Shown piece by piece: positions 31,253-41,218 of a stretch of DNA of 42,320 nt. The notes beneath the pieces were generated by a model. It did no database searches. It saw nothing but the letters and a program-made list of their open reading frames with translations, and had not been told where the DNA came from. Position numbers and translations under genes: made by a program. This stretch comes from Chara braunii (Eukaryota; Streptophyta; Charophyceae; Charales; Characeae): assembly GCA_003427395.1 (NCBI GenBank), contig BFEA01000032.1:486944-529263 (forward strand), written 5' to 3'. The number at the start of each line of letters is the position of its first letter. Position 1 is the first letter of the stretch.

Positions 31253-32268
31253 TTACTTGCAGATAGACTCGGGACCTTTTCTTTCTTCAGATGCATGCAA
31301 ACAGGTGGCACACCGAACTGTCAAACATCGCCTACTCTAAACTCAGAGAAAACACGGTTCAGAAGTAGACTCGCTGCGACAATCTGTGCACTTTCGACTC
31401 TGGAAGTTCCGCTCACACCCACTCAGAACCACACACAGGCTGAACTTTATCTTCTAGCAGGCCACTTCAACCTCGGGCATCTGCAGACCACGTCACGCTG
31501 TGGCAGGACCTCCGCATGGCTTACGCAGAAAGTTGATCAATGGCTATCGGTAGGCGCTGCCTCTTGATTTATACTTCTGTTCGTCGCTTGTCTGCCTCAT
31601 TTTCTGCTCGGGCACTGATACCCACAGTCCCATATGGTACTTAGTTGACTGGACCTGGACTAACCAAGACTGTACCACTGACTGCATGAGGGTGTACCTC
31701 CGACAAAAAAACAGAGGCAGACAGAAATGGACAAAGAGAACAAAGAGAGGTAAACAGACCAAAGGATAGATTAACAGCCTGACTAACTGACGCAGGCAGC
31801 CAGGTATGATCGACAAGAACGGATTTACGACCAATCAAGCAAACAGGGAAGTAAGGGCACAAGTTGGTCTCTGGGGTGCCTGTGACACCTGTGTATTGAG
31901 GTTCGCAGTTGTGAGTGATTGCAAAGGACATACCTGGTGCCTGAGATGTCGCCATTTGTCCGAGATTTGCCAGTACCTCAAGAGAAGCCAGTGACGTCAC
32001 CCGTGGCATCATAGATAATAGGTAGGATCTGCAATCTGCAGTTTGGGCGCAGGAGCGCCAGATCAGATATCGATATTGGATCTGTATTGATGACGAGGAG
32101 ATTGTTCTGACGTTGTCAAATTTTGAACCTTGCTGTGTTCTTATTTGATGAAACCCGCAATGCAATTTTGCTTCTCGCAGCTATCGGGTCTCATATGCAT
32201 GATGTTAGAATTCGCTATTGCCCATCTTCTTCGCACAAGGTAGGCGTGAATATACAGTCGTACACACA

Positions 32269-32274
<6 letters not shown>

Positions 32275-32347
<73 letters not shown>
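32275..32347. repeat. (GA)n microsatellite
   Basis: About 36 perfect GA units just left of an adapter junction. It is a likely assembly weak point. Confidence 0.95.
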
Positions 32348-32351
<4 letters not shown>

Positions 32352-32395
32352 TTTACACAGAGAGTGAGGTTTGCATAGAGTGTGCGGTTCAGAGA

Positions 32396-32433
32396 CTGTC
32401 TCTTATACACATCTAGATGTGTATAAGAGACAG
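32396..32433. other. Nextera mate-pair junction adapter (artefact)
   Basis: Two Tn5 mosaic ends head to head: CTGTCTCTTATACACATCT followed by its reverse complement, 38 bases. This is the known circularisation junction of Nextera mate-pair libraries and is not genomic. Frames across it read SLIHI and MCIRDR, well-known adapter-derived peptides. Sequence left and right may come from different places. Confidence 0.98.
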
Positions 32434-32857
32434 GTCAGAGACAGTCGGGAACAATCTGACATGCAGTCTGGAACAGCCAAAAATGGTCAGGCACACAGTC
32501 AGGCAACTAGACAAACAACGACGGACTGATACAGACATACACAGACAGTCGGGCAATAAACAGAGAGATCAGAAACAGGCAGACGCAGACGGCAGACAAA
32601 CCAAATAATCAGGTTGATAAATAAATAAGATAAGCACACTGAGGAAGAGACTAACCTGATGTTTTGAGGCAAAGGCATCACTCGATATATGCTCGAATTT
32701 ATTTCGCCTGCGGTGAGTACAGATAGGCTAGATAGGTTCTGCCATTTGTAGGTTGGACGTCACGTAGGAGTTGAATATGAGTTCCTTATTGATGATGAAG
32801 GGACACGTCCAGCACCATCTCCTATGAGCTTTTGCTGTTCTCTTATGTGGTGGGACT

Positions 32858-35500
32858 CGACTTTTATAAGGAGGATTCAGGGATCGAGGTCGAGCGGCGA
32901 CGACGAGGGAATATCGGAGTGGCGTGAAGGCGCCGATGAGTCGAGGGTTGGCGGGGCTATTCCCTTTGGTGTTGCCAGTGGCCGCGTCGGAACGGTACTG
33001 GTGGTTCCGTCCCCTCGTTCATCGTATCCTGACAGGTAGAGGTCTAGAGGTTTTATTATTATTTTATCTTTATGCGCCGGTGTTTCTCGACTCAGGCACG
33101 GCGCCGAATGTCCTTTGAGGCCGTCCCGGTAGTCAAGGGCCTAATACGAGGCAGGCTGTGCTCGGACAGGGGCAGTTTAAGGTGTGGTAGCAAGGGCCGC
33201 AGGCTGGGCACTACGACCAGGCACGGAGAGCCTTCCCCACGGCGATCTTTAAAGGTTCTCGGTCGGTCCTCCTAGGCCCATGCTCAGGCCTTATAGCAGG
33301 GCGGCGCCCTCGGCCCTTTGATTGGCTGCCTGTTGGGAGGCCGAAAAAGTGACGGGTCGTTCCTGCCGTTAGGCCGCAGCAGTCCTGGGCTTAAGCCGAC
33401 GGATATAGCAGCAGGCCATGCCCCCTTGAATGCTGTAGCGTCACGCAGGGCTGTTCGGGAACAGAGGCACTCCTTGGGGCGAATTTGGCATTTACGGCCA
33501 CCGATCCCCGGTCGGTACCGGCCTGCGTTGTTGTAGTACATGGGGGTAGCGCACGGGGAGAGCAGGCGCAGGGAGGGAATGAATCCGGTCGTGGGGCTGC
33601 GCAAGATGCATGCAGGATAGGGGCGAAAGATCGACTGAATCAGCCGGTTGCCTGGCTTCCACTGAAGTTCCCCGCCGGGTAACTGGAGCCGCCGACCGAC
33701 TTGACCAGCCACTACGAGCAACGCTGGCCGTATAGTGCTCGGCAGCCGCGGACAGGGAGATAGCGCGGTGGACTGACGAGTGTTGCGGGAGCGTGGAGAG
33801 GACGTAGTGAACGTAGTGGGGAAGTACGGATGAACCCGGATGCGGGGCCGCGCCAGGTGCATTTGAAGTAAAGGCTGGCAGTTGGCAGAAGAAAGATAGC
33901 AAGGCGGGGGGGGCCGCGGCTACACAGATGTGTCGGCAGTCTGTCGGACTATAGTATAGGTGCGGAGGGCTGCTGCGCCGAGGTGGTTGAGCCCTCCACA
34001 TTCTTTCCAGGATGGTCGGACGTGGAATACGGCGCAGCTACGGAGCTAGGCTGGCAAGCGGGTGAGCAGAGTGACGGGGAGCAGGGTGCGAAGACAGTGA
34101 AGACGAAGGATGAATCGGGGCGGGGGCGGGCGCCGGGTGCAGGCGCAGCGAGCTAGGGAGAGGAGCGAGATGGCGAGGGGAAGAAGCTGTAACTCGCTCG
34201 AATCCTATCGAGTTCGGGCGGGGGAAAGTGCCGAGTGGGGGTTTTGAGGCCGGGCGAGCACGATCACGAAGTTAGTTTGGGAAGAATGTTAGTAGAAAGG
34301 GAGTTAGTGAAGAAAAGGCTGCGCGGGGCTATGGCGGGGAGTGAAGAAGAAGAAAGGTAAAAAAACGCAGATCTCGCCCCTTTCTTAGCGAAAATGGGCG
34401 AGGGAAGATCGGTTTCGGAGGTTTTTAGGCGCTGCGAGGTGTTTGGCGGGCTTAGATTCTCGATTTGAGAAGTGGTATGGCCGCCACGAACTGTGAGAAC
34501 CGCGGGGGTGATGGCGGATGGAAGAAACAGCGGGAGCGAGAAATGGATATCCCACGCGATTCTTGGTGGAATCGGGTGCGGGAGGGGGCTAATTCGGGGT
34601 TTTGGGAGGCTGCGGATATCATGGCGGGGTTAGATTTGTCAATAGGTTAGTCTTTTGCCAGGGATGAGCATTATGGGTTGCGCCTGAGCTGAGGAAAATG
34701 AAAGACGGAATGTACCCGCCCGTATATTTTAGCAGAACATTCATTCGGTTTTAGTGGATCCCACTTATGGAGTACCGTGAGGCCGACCTGGGATTCGGGA
34801 ACTTACCTGTAGGCCTGTGAGTAGCCATCCGATCGATAAAGTAGTAGCTCCCTAAGATCCCGGTGCGTATGGTGGTGGAACGGTGTAGCCTTCCGTGCTG
34901 CAGCAGCAGGGTCGCTCTGGCTTCATCCGGGGGCTGCACAGTCGTGCCGGATAGGAGGAGATCAAACGTACCTGTCTGTTTGGGATCGCCCTCGTAGGAA
35001 GGGACCTGCGGAGTAGCAAACCAAGACAGTGAATACTTTCGCGTTTTAGCGGAAGATTCATTCGTCTTTTTTCTTCTTGCCCAGTCGTTTTCGTGGGGGT
35101 TGTTGTAGGCGGGCAACGAAGTCGGGGACTAACCTGTTGACCGGTGCATCGCTTGGCATGTCGGGGGAGGCAGTAATTTCCTACTGCTGTGCGTGTAAGG
35201 CTGAAGGCGACGTACCTGTCCGCTTTCTAGCGGAAGGTTCATTTCGATTTTTGCTCAGCTTATTAAGGAAAGTAGTCCCTTTCTGCGCAAATGGAGGGAA
35301 AGTTGTGTCTGTTTCCGTACTTGCTATAGGGGGAGAAAGGGCGAGAAGGCGGACCTACCCGTTTCTGTTGGCGTCGGTGAACGGCATCTGGATCGAAGTT
35401 GTCGACCCTGCTGGTTGGGTTTACCGCAGGGATGGGCGTCAGCGTTCGGTGGTCTATATAGTGGCTTAGTTTGTTTCCACTGTCTTTGCGCCCATGGTCA
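32858..35500. repeat. GC-rich module region, no clear gene
   Basis: GC-rich and open in several frames, but no family recognised. Degenerate repeats with a spacing of roughly 250-280 bp occur at about 33580, 33830 and 34110 (GAATCCGG...GGGCTGCGC...GCATG-like blocks). From 34.7 kb on, short modules on the minus strand carry a NESSAKTRKY-type peptide (35064 down to 35035) and donors GTAAGT (34806-34801), GTACGT (34973-34968; 35215-35210) and GTTAGT (35133-35128), each preceded by CAG. These resemble modules in 1-8 kb. Confidence 0.45.
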
Positions 35501-35576
35501 TGCACATCTCCATCTTCGTGCTCGGCTTCGCTGAGGTTGTCTTTATTAGGATAATAAAGGGGAAGGTAGAAAGGAG

Positions 35577-35614
35577 CTGTCTCTTATACACATCTAGATG
35601 TGTATAAGAGACAG
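35577..35614. other. Nextera mate-pair junction adapter (artefact)
   Basis: Second identical 38-base double mosaic end. Adjacent sequence (ATAAAGGGGAAGGTAGA) recurs after the N gap, showing an unresolved join. Confidence 0.98.
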
Positions 35615-35831
35615 GTAGAGAGGAGGGGGTGCGTTCCTGGTCAGGCTCCTACGGAAGAGTCACTGAGAGGTGGAATGCTCACCGGGGCCTTGCCAATATG
35701 GTAAAGTCTGANCNTTAGGNNNATAAAGGGGAAGGTAGAGAGGAGGGGGTGCGTTCCTGGTCAGGCTCCTACGGAAGAGTCACTGAGAGGTGGAATGCTC
35801 ACCGGGGCCTTGCCAATATGGTAAAGTCTGA
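35615..35831. repeat. False-looking 97-bp duplication around N gap
   Basis: 35615-35711 and 35735-35831 are identical. They are separated by ambiguous bases (35712, 35714, 35720-35722) and a short repeat of the left flank. This is probably a gap-filling error. Confidence 0.85.
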
Positions 35832-36640
35832 GCCGCGCCCGGTGTGTTTGGCTCGTATGCGGTTAGGCCTGGCAGCGGTGCTGGCCAGGTGCTCTCACAA
35901 GTAAGTCAGGTTGCAGGCGTGGAGAATCACCGCTGGCCGGTTCGCTATGCACTGTTCTACGGACTAGCGAGAAGCCAGCGGCAGGGCTTATGGACCTACC
36001 TGTTGGCTGGCAGACCACCATCCCACCAGCCGGCGTAGCGGGAAGATCAGCTGTGGGGGGGCTGTTGACTTGCCAGCTGATTGGAGAGTTGCGCAGCCCG
36101 CTGTATTTGAGCAAGGAGGGGCGAGCCGCAGAGCTAGAAGCCCGTTGTTGGCAAATGTTCCGCCAATCGTATCAAGCAATGCAACTACAGGCCCGCCGTA
36201 AAGAGTGGGCCTGGCCACCGGGCCGGTGTACCGTTTACCTTATTGGACGGAGTAAAGGTACGGAAGCACGGTTGCCGTTTGAGGCGCTATTGAGGAGCTT
36301 TGTGCACCTGCCATACGTACAGTAGGGTGGCTGCTGGTTGCTGGCTGTTGCGGCCTGCGGTGCAGCAGTGTGGAGAGGCGTTAGAAGGTTGACTGCGGCA
36401 TTTGACTTCCGGTTGATCAAGCTGTCATGATTCGTCGCCATTGCGGGACCCTCAGGCGCATCGAGATGACAAGGCCCTCTCCTGCGAGTCTGAGAGCATC
36501 CCCCTTGGATCTGAGAGTCTGAAACTTCCCCCTTCTGCCCTTCTTACTTTAAGTCTGGTCTTTTGGTGCTGAGAGGAAGGCGGCAGGCGGGATCGCAACC
36601 CGTAATTCGCGCCAAGGCCTCTGTGGGAGGTTGGCCCCAC
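35832..36640. other. Non-coding or unrecognised stretch
   Basis: A plus-strand frame at 35990-36325 (111 codons, with RAAELEARCWQMFRQSYQAM) is open but unrecognised. On the minus strand CAG/GTAGGT donor-like sequence lies at 36002 down to 35994. I would not call a gene. Confidence 0.3.
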
Positions 36641-36903
36641 CGATTGCTGGAGCTCTGCCGGGACTCAAAATAACCCCTACCTGTATACCTTTCTATGGGT
36701 TGGCTGAGTGTATGGTGTGAATCCTGTACTTTGATTTTGTCTTGACTTTCAGGTTTTAAACTCAGACTAAGTAAAGGAATGCGTGTGCAATTTCAGCTTC
36801 AGATTTGTTGGTTGCCTGAAAGCAAATTGTGAACAAAAAGGGACTGCATCTGGGGGAATGTTGGGAGGAAGGCAGTATTGTGTGCGGTTTGATTGGGTCG
36901 TTA

Positions 36904-37861
36904 AGGCTGGGAGGTCCCCATAAGTTTGGGGAAGCCCAGCGCTTTGTTTATTTTGGCTTGCATGGAGCATCAAGCTGCTCTATAAGTTTAGGTAGCCTGA
37001 AGCTCTGGAGGCTGGGATGTCCCCATAAGTTTGGAGAGACCCGGTGCTGTGAGTTGCATGGAGGGTCAGAACGCTCTATAAGTTTATGTGTTGTGACTGC
37101 TCTGACTTGCAAGGGGGTTGACTGTGATTGACTTTCAGGAACTCAGGGCGCTCAATAAGTTTTGGTGCCTTGAGCTCCCTTGTTTTTCTTTGGGTTTTCC
37201 TGAGGTTCTTTTGGTTATGAACGAGGGGGCCGAGTTGTTCTGTAAGTTCAGGTGGCTAAGTCTCTTCCTGCTTTCGTTTTAAGGGAATGAACCTGACAAA
37301 GGGCAGACCCTTCTGTAAGTTCAGTGGGCTTGACCCAATGCCACACACAGGAAGGCTCAGAGAGAAAGGAATCAGGTGGACAGGCGGACCCTTCTGTAAG
37401 TTAAGGGGGTTTGACTCAAAGCCTCGCACATGCTGGAACTTAAGGAATCTGGCTATATGTTATTATTATCCTATTAAAAACAGGCTAGTCAGACACGGGT
37501 TCCATAAGATTGGATGGTCTGGCTATAGCTTACCGTAATTCGAAGATAGTACAACTAAGAGTATAATTGAAGGTAACTTGGGCCGGCTGAGCATTGTTTC
37601 TAAGATGAATGGCTCAGTTCTACGCCCACCTTGAAGATTAAGGTTCAGAAAGATATATATAACTTGGCTATTTAAACAGTTCAGGGCGACTAAGCATTGT
37701 TTCTAAGACGAATGACTTAGTCGTATGCCCACAGGAAGAGAAAAGTAATTGTGCCCTTTGATTGTGTATACTTGGCTGAGTCAGAACGCTCTATAAGTTT
37801 AGGTGTTCTGACTTTAGGCCTGGTTAAGTTGGGCGCGCTCTGTAAGTTCAGGTGGTCTGAC
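36904..37861. repeat. Dispersed hairpin repeat array 2
   Basis: About eleven degenerate copies of a motif of about 33 bp with a conserved loop near TATAAGTTTAGGTG, flanked by short arms that pair. One example has perfect 8-base arms GTCAGAAC and GTTCTGAC (37780-37812). Arm sequences change between copies while pairing is largely kept (for example GTCAGAC with GTCTGGC at about 37489-37523). Two further related hairpins at about 37583 and 37683 have loop ATTGTTTCTAAGA. Confidence 0.75.
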
Positions 37862-38143
37862 CTATGCCTTATGTAAGCTGGGTATAAAGAGTTAAATCAT
37901 TGAAATGTCATGAACTATTGTTTGTTCACTTGACTTGGGGATGGTGAGAGTAGTTACCCCAGTGGCTTGGCCTGCATGTAACTGAGTGAGGCTACCACTT
38001 GGTTGAAGTTTCAGTTTGATAGGTAGTCGCTTTAGTTGTTCGCCGCGTGCTAGAGTCATAGGAGTTAGTTTCGATTCCTGCATTTTCTGGGCTAAGTTTT
38101 TTTACTTAGATCAATTCTCGCATTTTCTGGGATCATTTTTTGC
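37862..38143. other. Non-coding spacer
   Basis: Nothing recognised between two repeat arrays. Confidence 0.5.
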
Positions 38144-38710
38144 ACTTGGCTTTGTATAAATCTTGGCAAGCTACTTTCTCTACGAGAAGCTCTGCCGAAA
38201 TTTTTACAAATCCAAGGAGTTGGTCAATTATTGACTTGCCAAAGTTCAACTTGTCTTTTCTTTATATCTGACCTAGTAAAAATATGGAAAGTCTCATTTT
38301 CTAAAGGGAGTGTTGCCAATTTTTTGCTAATTCAGGGAGTTAGACAAAATTGAACTTTGAGAAGTCAAAGTTACCTTTAAGTTTTGGACTTAGCTTTGTA
38401 TAAACAACGCTTTTCTAAAGGGAGTGCTGCCGAAATTTTTGCGAAACTAAAGAGTTAGTTAAATTTTGCCTAAGTTGAACTCAAGTTGTCTTTTGAGTTC
38501 ATATCCGACTTAGTATAAATCTGGGAAGTCTCCCTTTCTAAAGGGAGTGCTGCCCAAATTTTTACTAATTCAGAAAGATAGAAAAAATTTGACTTTCCAG
38601 AGTTAAAGATTCTTTCTGCTTTCATATTTGGACGTATATAAATTCTGAGAAGGCACTTTTCCTACGGGAAGCGCTGCCGAAATTTTCTTAGTTTAAAGGA
38701 GATAGATTAT
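38144..38710. repeat. Tandem array, about 115-120 bp unit
   Basis: Five degenerate copies. Each contains GTATAAA, a TTTCTAAAGGGAGTGCTGCC-like element (with inverted TCTAAAGGGA/CTACGGGAAG variants), AAATTTTT, a GGAGTTAG segment and TTGACTTGCCAAAGTTCAA. No coding. Confidence 0.8.
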
Positions 38711-40119
38711 ATTTTGACAGGTGGCGATTTTGGCGATCCACCTTAAATAGGGGAGATTCTGTCATTAACCTACCTTTGCTTTGGGCACTGGTTTAGAGGT
38801 AGACTTAGACTTAGTTGGCAGATAACTTTGTGAGAGAATGTGTTATGGAGGTTCATCCCCTATATGCTGATGGCTTAGCTTGGGCATTGACCTGTCTTAT
38901 GGTACAGGCCTTTCTTGGACATTCGATTCAGGACTTGGACTATATTCAGCTTGATCCTACGAGAATCACCTTCTGTTATCACTGATAACAGATCGGTTGT
39001 CGATTCGTCGGTTTACGACTCAACTTCAATCCACTCCTGCCACTCAACCTAAAGGCTTTAGCCTTAAGATTTGAACTGTTTTGTTGTGTTTTTACCCGGA
39101 CTTTATTGAATGGTCATCCAACAAAAGTACCGCGTATTTATTTGAGAGTTGCACGAGTGAGGCTTGTATGGCTAAAGCAAAGCGTATGAGTACAGAGAAT
39201 GGTTGAAGTTGACCCCGCGTAGTGTGTGGACTTTTGGTGGAATCTTTGATGTGATTGCAGGTGTGCTTGTGGTTCGGACTCTCGATATGACTGTCTGCGA
39301 GTACATACTTATATGGCTGAAGGGAGTCCCACTGTGATTGTGAGAAGTGATCGTCCTATACAAATAAGTCTTACGTATATATTTACATGTACCTTGGGTA
39401 TGCGCACGACCTATTGTGATCGTGCGCAAGGGTTAGCCAAATTATGTGTTTAAGAGAAAAGGGAAACCCCCTGTTATCCTTTGCTTTTTAGTATTTTTAA
39501 TAGTTGGACGTTGTAGTTCGTGGCAGCCGTCAAAGTCAAACCCCTTGACTTTTGCCCAGGCCCGGAGTAGGACTTACCGCAATGCCGCAAGAAACGATTG
39601 CCACCACAGGTATAAACCTGTGTACCACCCGCTCTGCACAGAGTGCAGAAGAGAGTGTGTGGTCTTCAACTGCGCATGACGGTTGTCCAGCGTCGAGAGA
39701 TTAACCCTCAAGGCGCGTGTCAGCTGACACTTAAGTGTCGAATGCGACCCTCGAGATTAACGAGAGCCGCACGATTATGGGTACTATATAGTACGTCATC
39801 ATTGCGACTGCTTGTGCACGTTTGCATTGCGAGTCGATATGAGATAGCCCTACGTCCGCGCGGTTTTATACAAAGTCTTGCGCGCGACGCCTATCCGAAT
39901 TTCCGCGGCGAAAAGTTTTGGGATGGCTACCGAGGGGCTAGGAGCGTCGTCGCGTTGTTCGTGTTGCGTTGTTTTGTATCGCGTTGTTCATATTGAGTTG
40001 TGTGTGTGTGTGTATTTTATTTTTATGTTCGTAAAGTGGTGTGCGCGTGGTGTGTGGGATGCGTCCTAGTCGACCGACGACGGGCCCCGCTTGGGATCTC
40101 AGCCCCCCAAGATGTCGGT
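38711..40119. other. Non-coding stretch
   Basis: A TTCTGTTATCACTGATAACA segment (about 38972-38991) matches the diverged counterpart at 10785. Small frames at 39446-39996 are not recognised as genes. Confidence 0.4.
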
Positions 40120-40478
40120 TCGCGTGCAGGTCCGATAGGCGTATTACCACACGTACCCCTATGCTACAACGAACGAGAAACACCCTCGGCTGGTCCACCT
40201 CTGCGATTGCAACTGATTAACCTTCGTACTGTGGATTGGTAGCTCGGCGGGGATACGCCCACCGAAGGGAGGTGACAGCTCCCATAAGGTGGAGGTAGTT
40301 GTGACTCGCGTAGGCCCTATCCTGTCGTAGGGGCTCGCGAGAGGTATGGCTGGCGCACTCGGTCGGAGCGGCCTAAGGAAGCTCCATTCGCGTGTTCGTG
40401 TCGAGGTTGATCCAACTCCTGCGTGACGCGGTCGAGAGGGTCCCGCGTTGCCACGTGCGGTGCCGGACCGATGCGCTC
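40120..40478 (+). repeat. Extra diverged copy of LTR end
   Basis: Aligns with about 40905-41125 (shared TAGCTC.GC.GGGATACGCC, CGAGAGGTAT and GG.CGGAGTGG-like blocks) and with 11380-11600. It is a third, older copy directly in front of the right LTR end. It lacks a recognisable TATA box. Confidence 0.65.
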
Positions 40479-41218
40479 GTCACTCTCAGGGATCCTTTGA
40501 ATAAATGTGAGGGGGTTGGGCTTGCATCTCAGGAAAGATAGAGTTGTCATGCATGGTTTTGGGAGTGAGGGACAATGTCAATGGTTGATGGTTGACGCCG
40601 TTAGTGAATGGTATGTGAACTGTCTTTGCATTATGTTGTGCACGTTTGTTTCTTACATGATTTGGGCTGGACTGGAATTGGCATCGTGAAGAGTTTGGAC
40701 ACTCAGCACTTGTGAAAGTGGGAAGGGTTCCGAACGGTAATACCTCGCTATTCATAATCAAGTTTTATATACTATCTGATGATCAGTCATACGCTGAGTG
40801 AAATAGATTATCTTTGATAGTGACAAGGTTCTGATACGTTGATCATAGAGGTTAGAAGGAGAAAGTGTTTTGAGAATAAAAGCGGTGAGTCTTAGGCGTC
40901 TAACCTCGCATACCCCATTTAATGCTACAGCGATCGAGCAAACGCCCTCGGTCGACCTACCTCTACTCAGGCATGTAAAAGCCTTCGCACGTGGACCTGT
41001 AGCTCAGCAGGGATACGCCTACCTGAGGGTGGCGACAGCCCCTCGGGTAGAGGTAAGTTGTACCTCGCGACGTCCCGACCTTTCGCAGGGCGTCGTGAGA
41101 GGTATAGCACGCGCGCACGGTTGGAGTGGTGACAAGTTGAATCTTCAAAAATAAATCGTGTGTGACATGACCGTCAGGTTCTACGCTCCCAGCAGGGCGC
41201 AGGACCTCGCGCGCGACA
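40479..41218 (+). mobile_element. LTR 3' end block, right copy
   Basis: Matches 10913-11690 at roughly 90% by eye and ends GCGCGCGACA with canonical CA. It is not followed by a primer-binding site, as expected for a 3' LTR. The TATA position reads TGTAAAA. Confidence 0.8.

Larger units (their letters stand above)
27370..32857. repeat. Long repeat copy B
   Basis: Second copy of 40-6506, same orientation. It lacks the MITE (empty site near 29026), lacks 726 bp (junction near 28757) and has different microsatellite lengths. Contains the same minus-strand donor-like sites, for example near 29433. An adapter junction interrupts it at 32396-32433. No gene. Confidence 0.9.
27296..41218 (+). mobile_element. 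Proposed 3' LTR (giant, about 13.9 kb)
   Basis: Hypothesis paired with the proposed 5' LTR. It starts TGTC at the hairpin and ends GACA. It contains repeat B (homologous to 40-6506) and the LTR end block (homologous to 10913-11690) in the same order, with diverged hairpin arrays between. Length is far outside the usual range and the middle 7.6 kb differs greatly from the left side (4.4 kb). Adapter junctions and an N gap lie inside, so part of it may be misassembled. A segmental duplication is the main alternative. Confidence 0.4.

Noticed and set aside
32123-32608. Open frames crossing 32396-32433
   Set aside because: They run through the sequencing adapter (SLIHI and MCIRDR peptides), so they are not genomic.
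33284-34001. Two long minus-strand frames (192 and 169 codons) in GC-rich sequence
   Set aside because: High GC opens frames by chance. The sequence is internally repetitive and no domain is recognisable.
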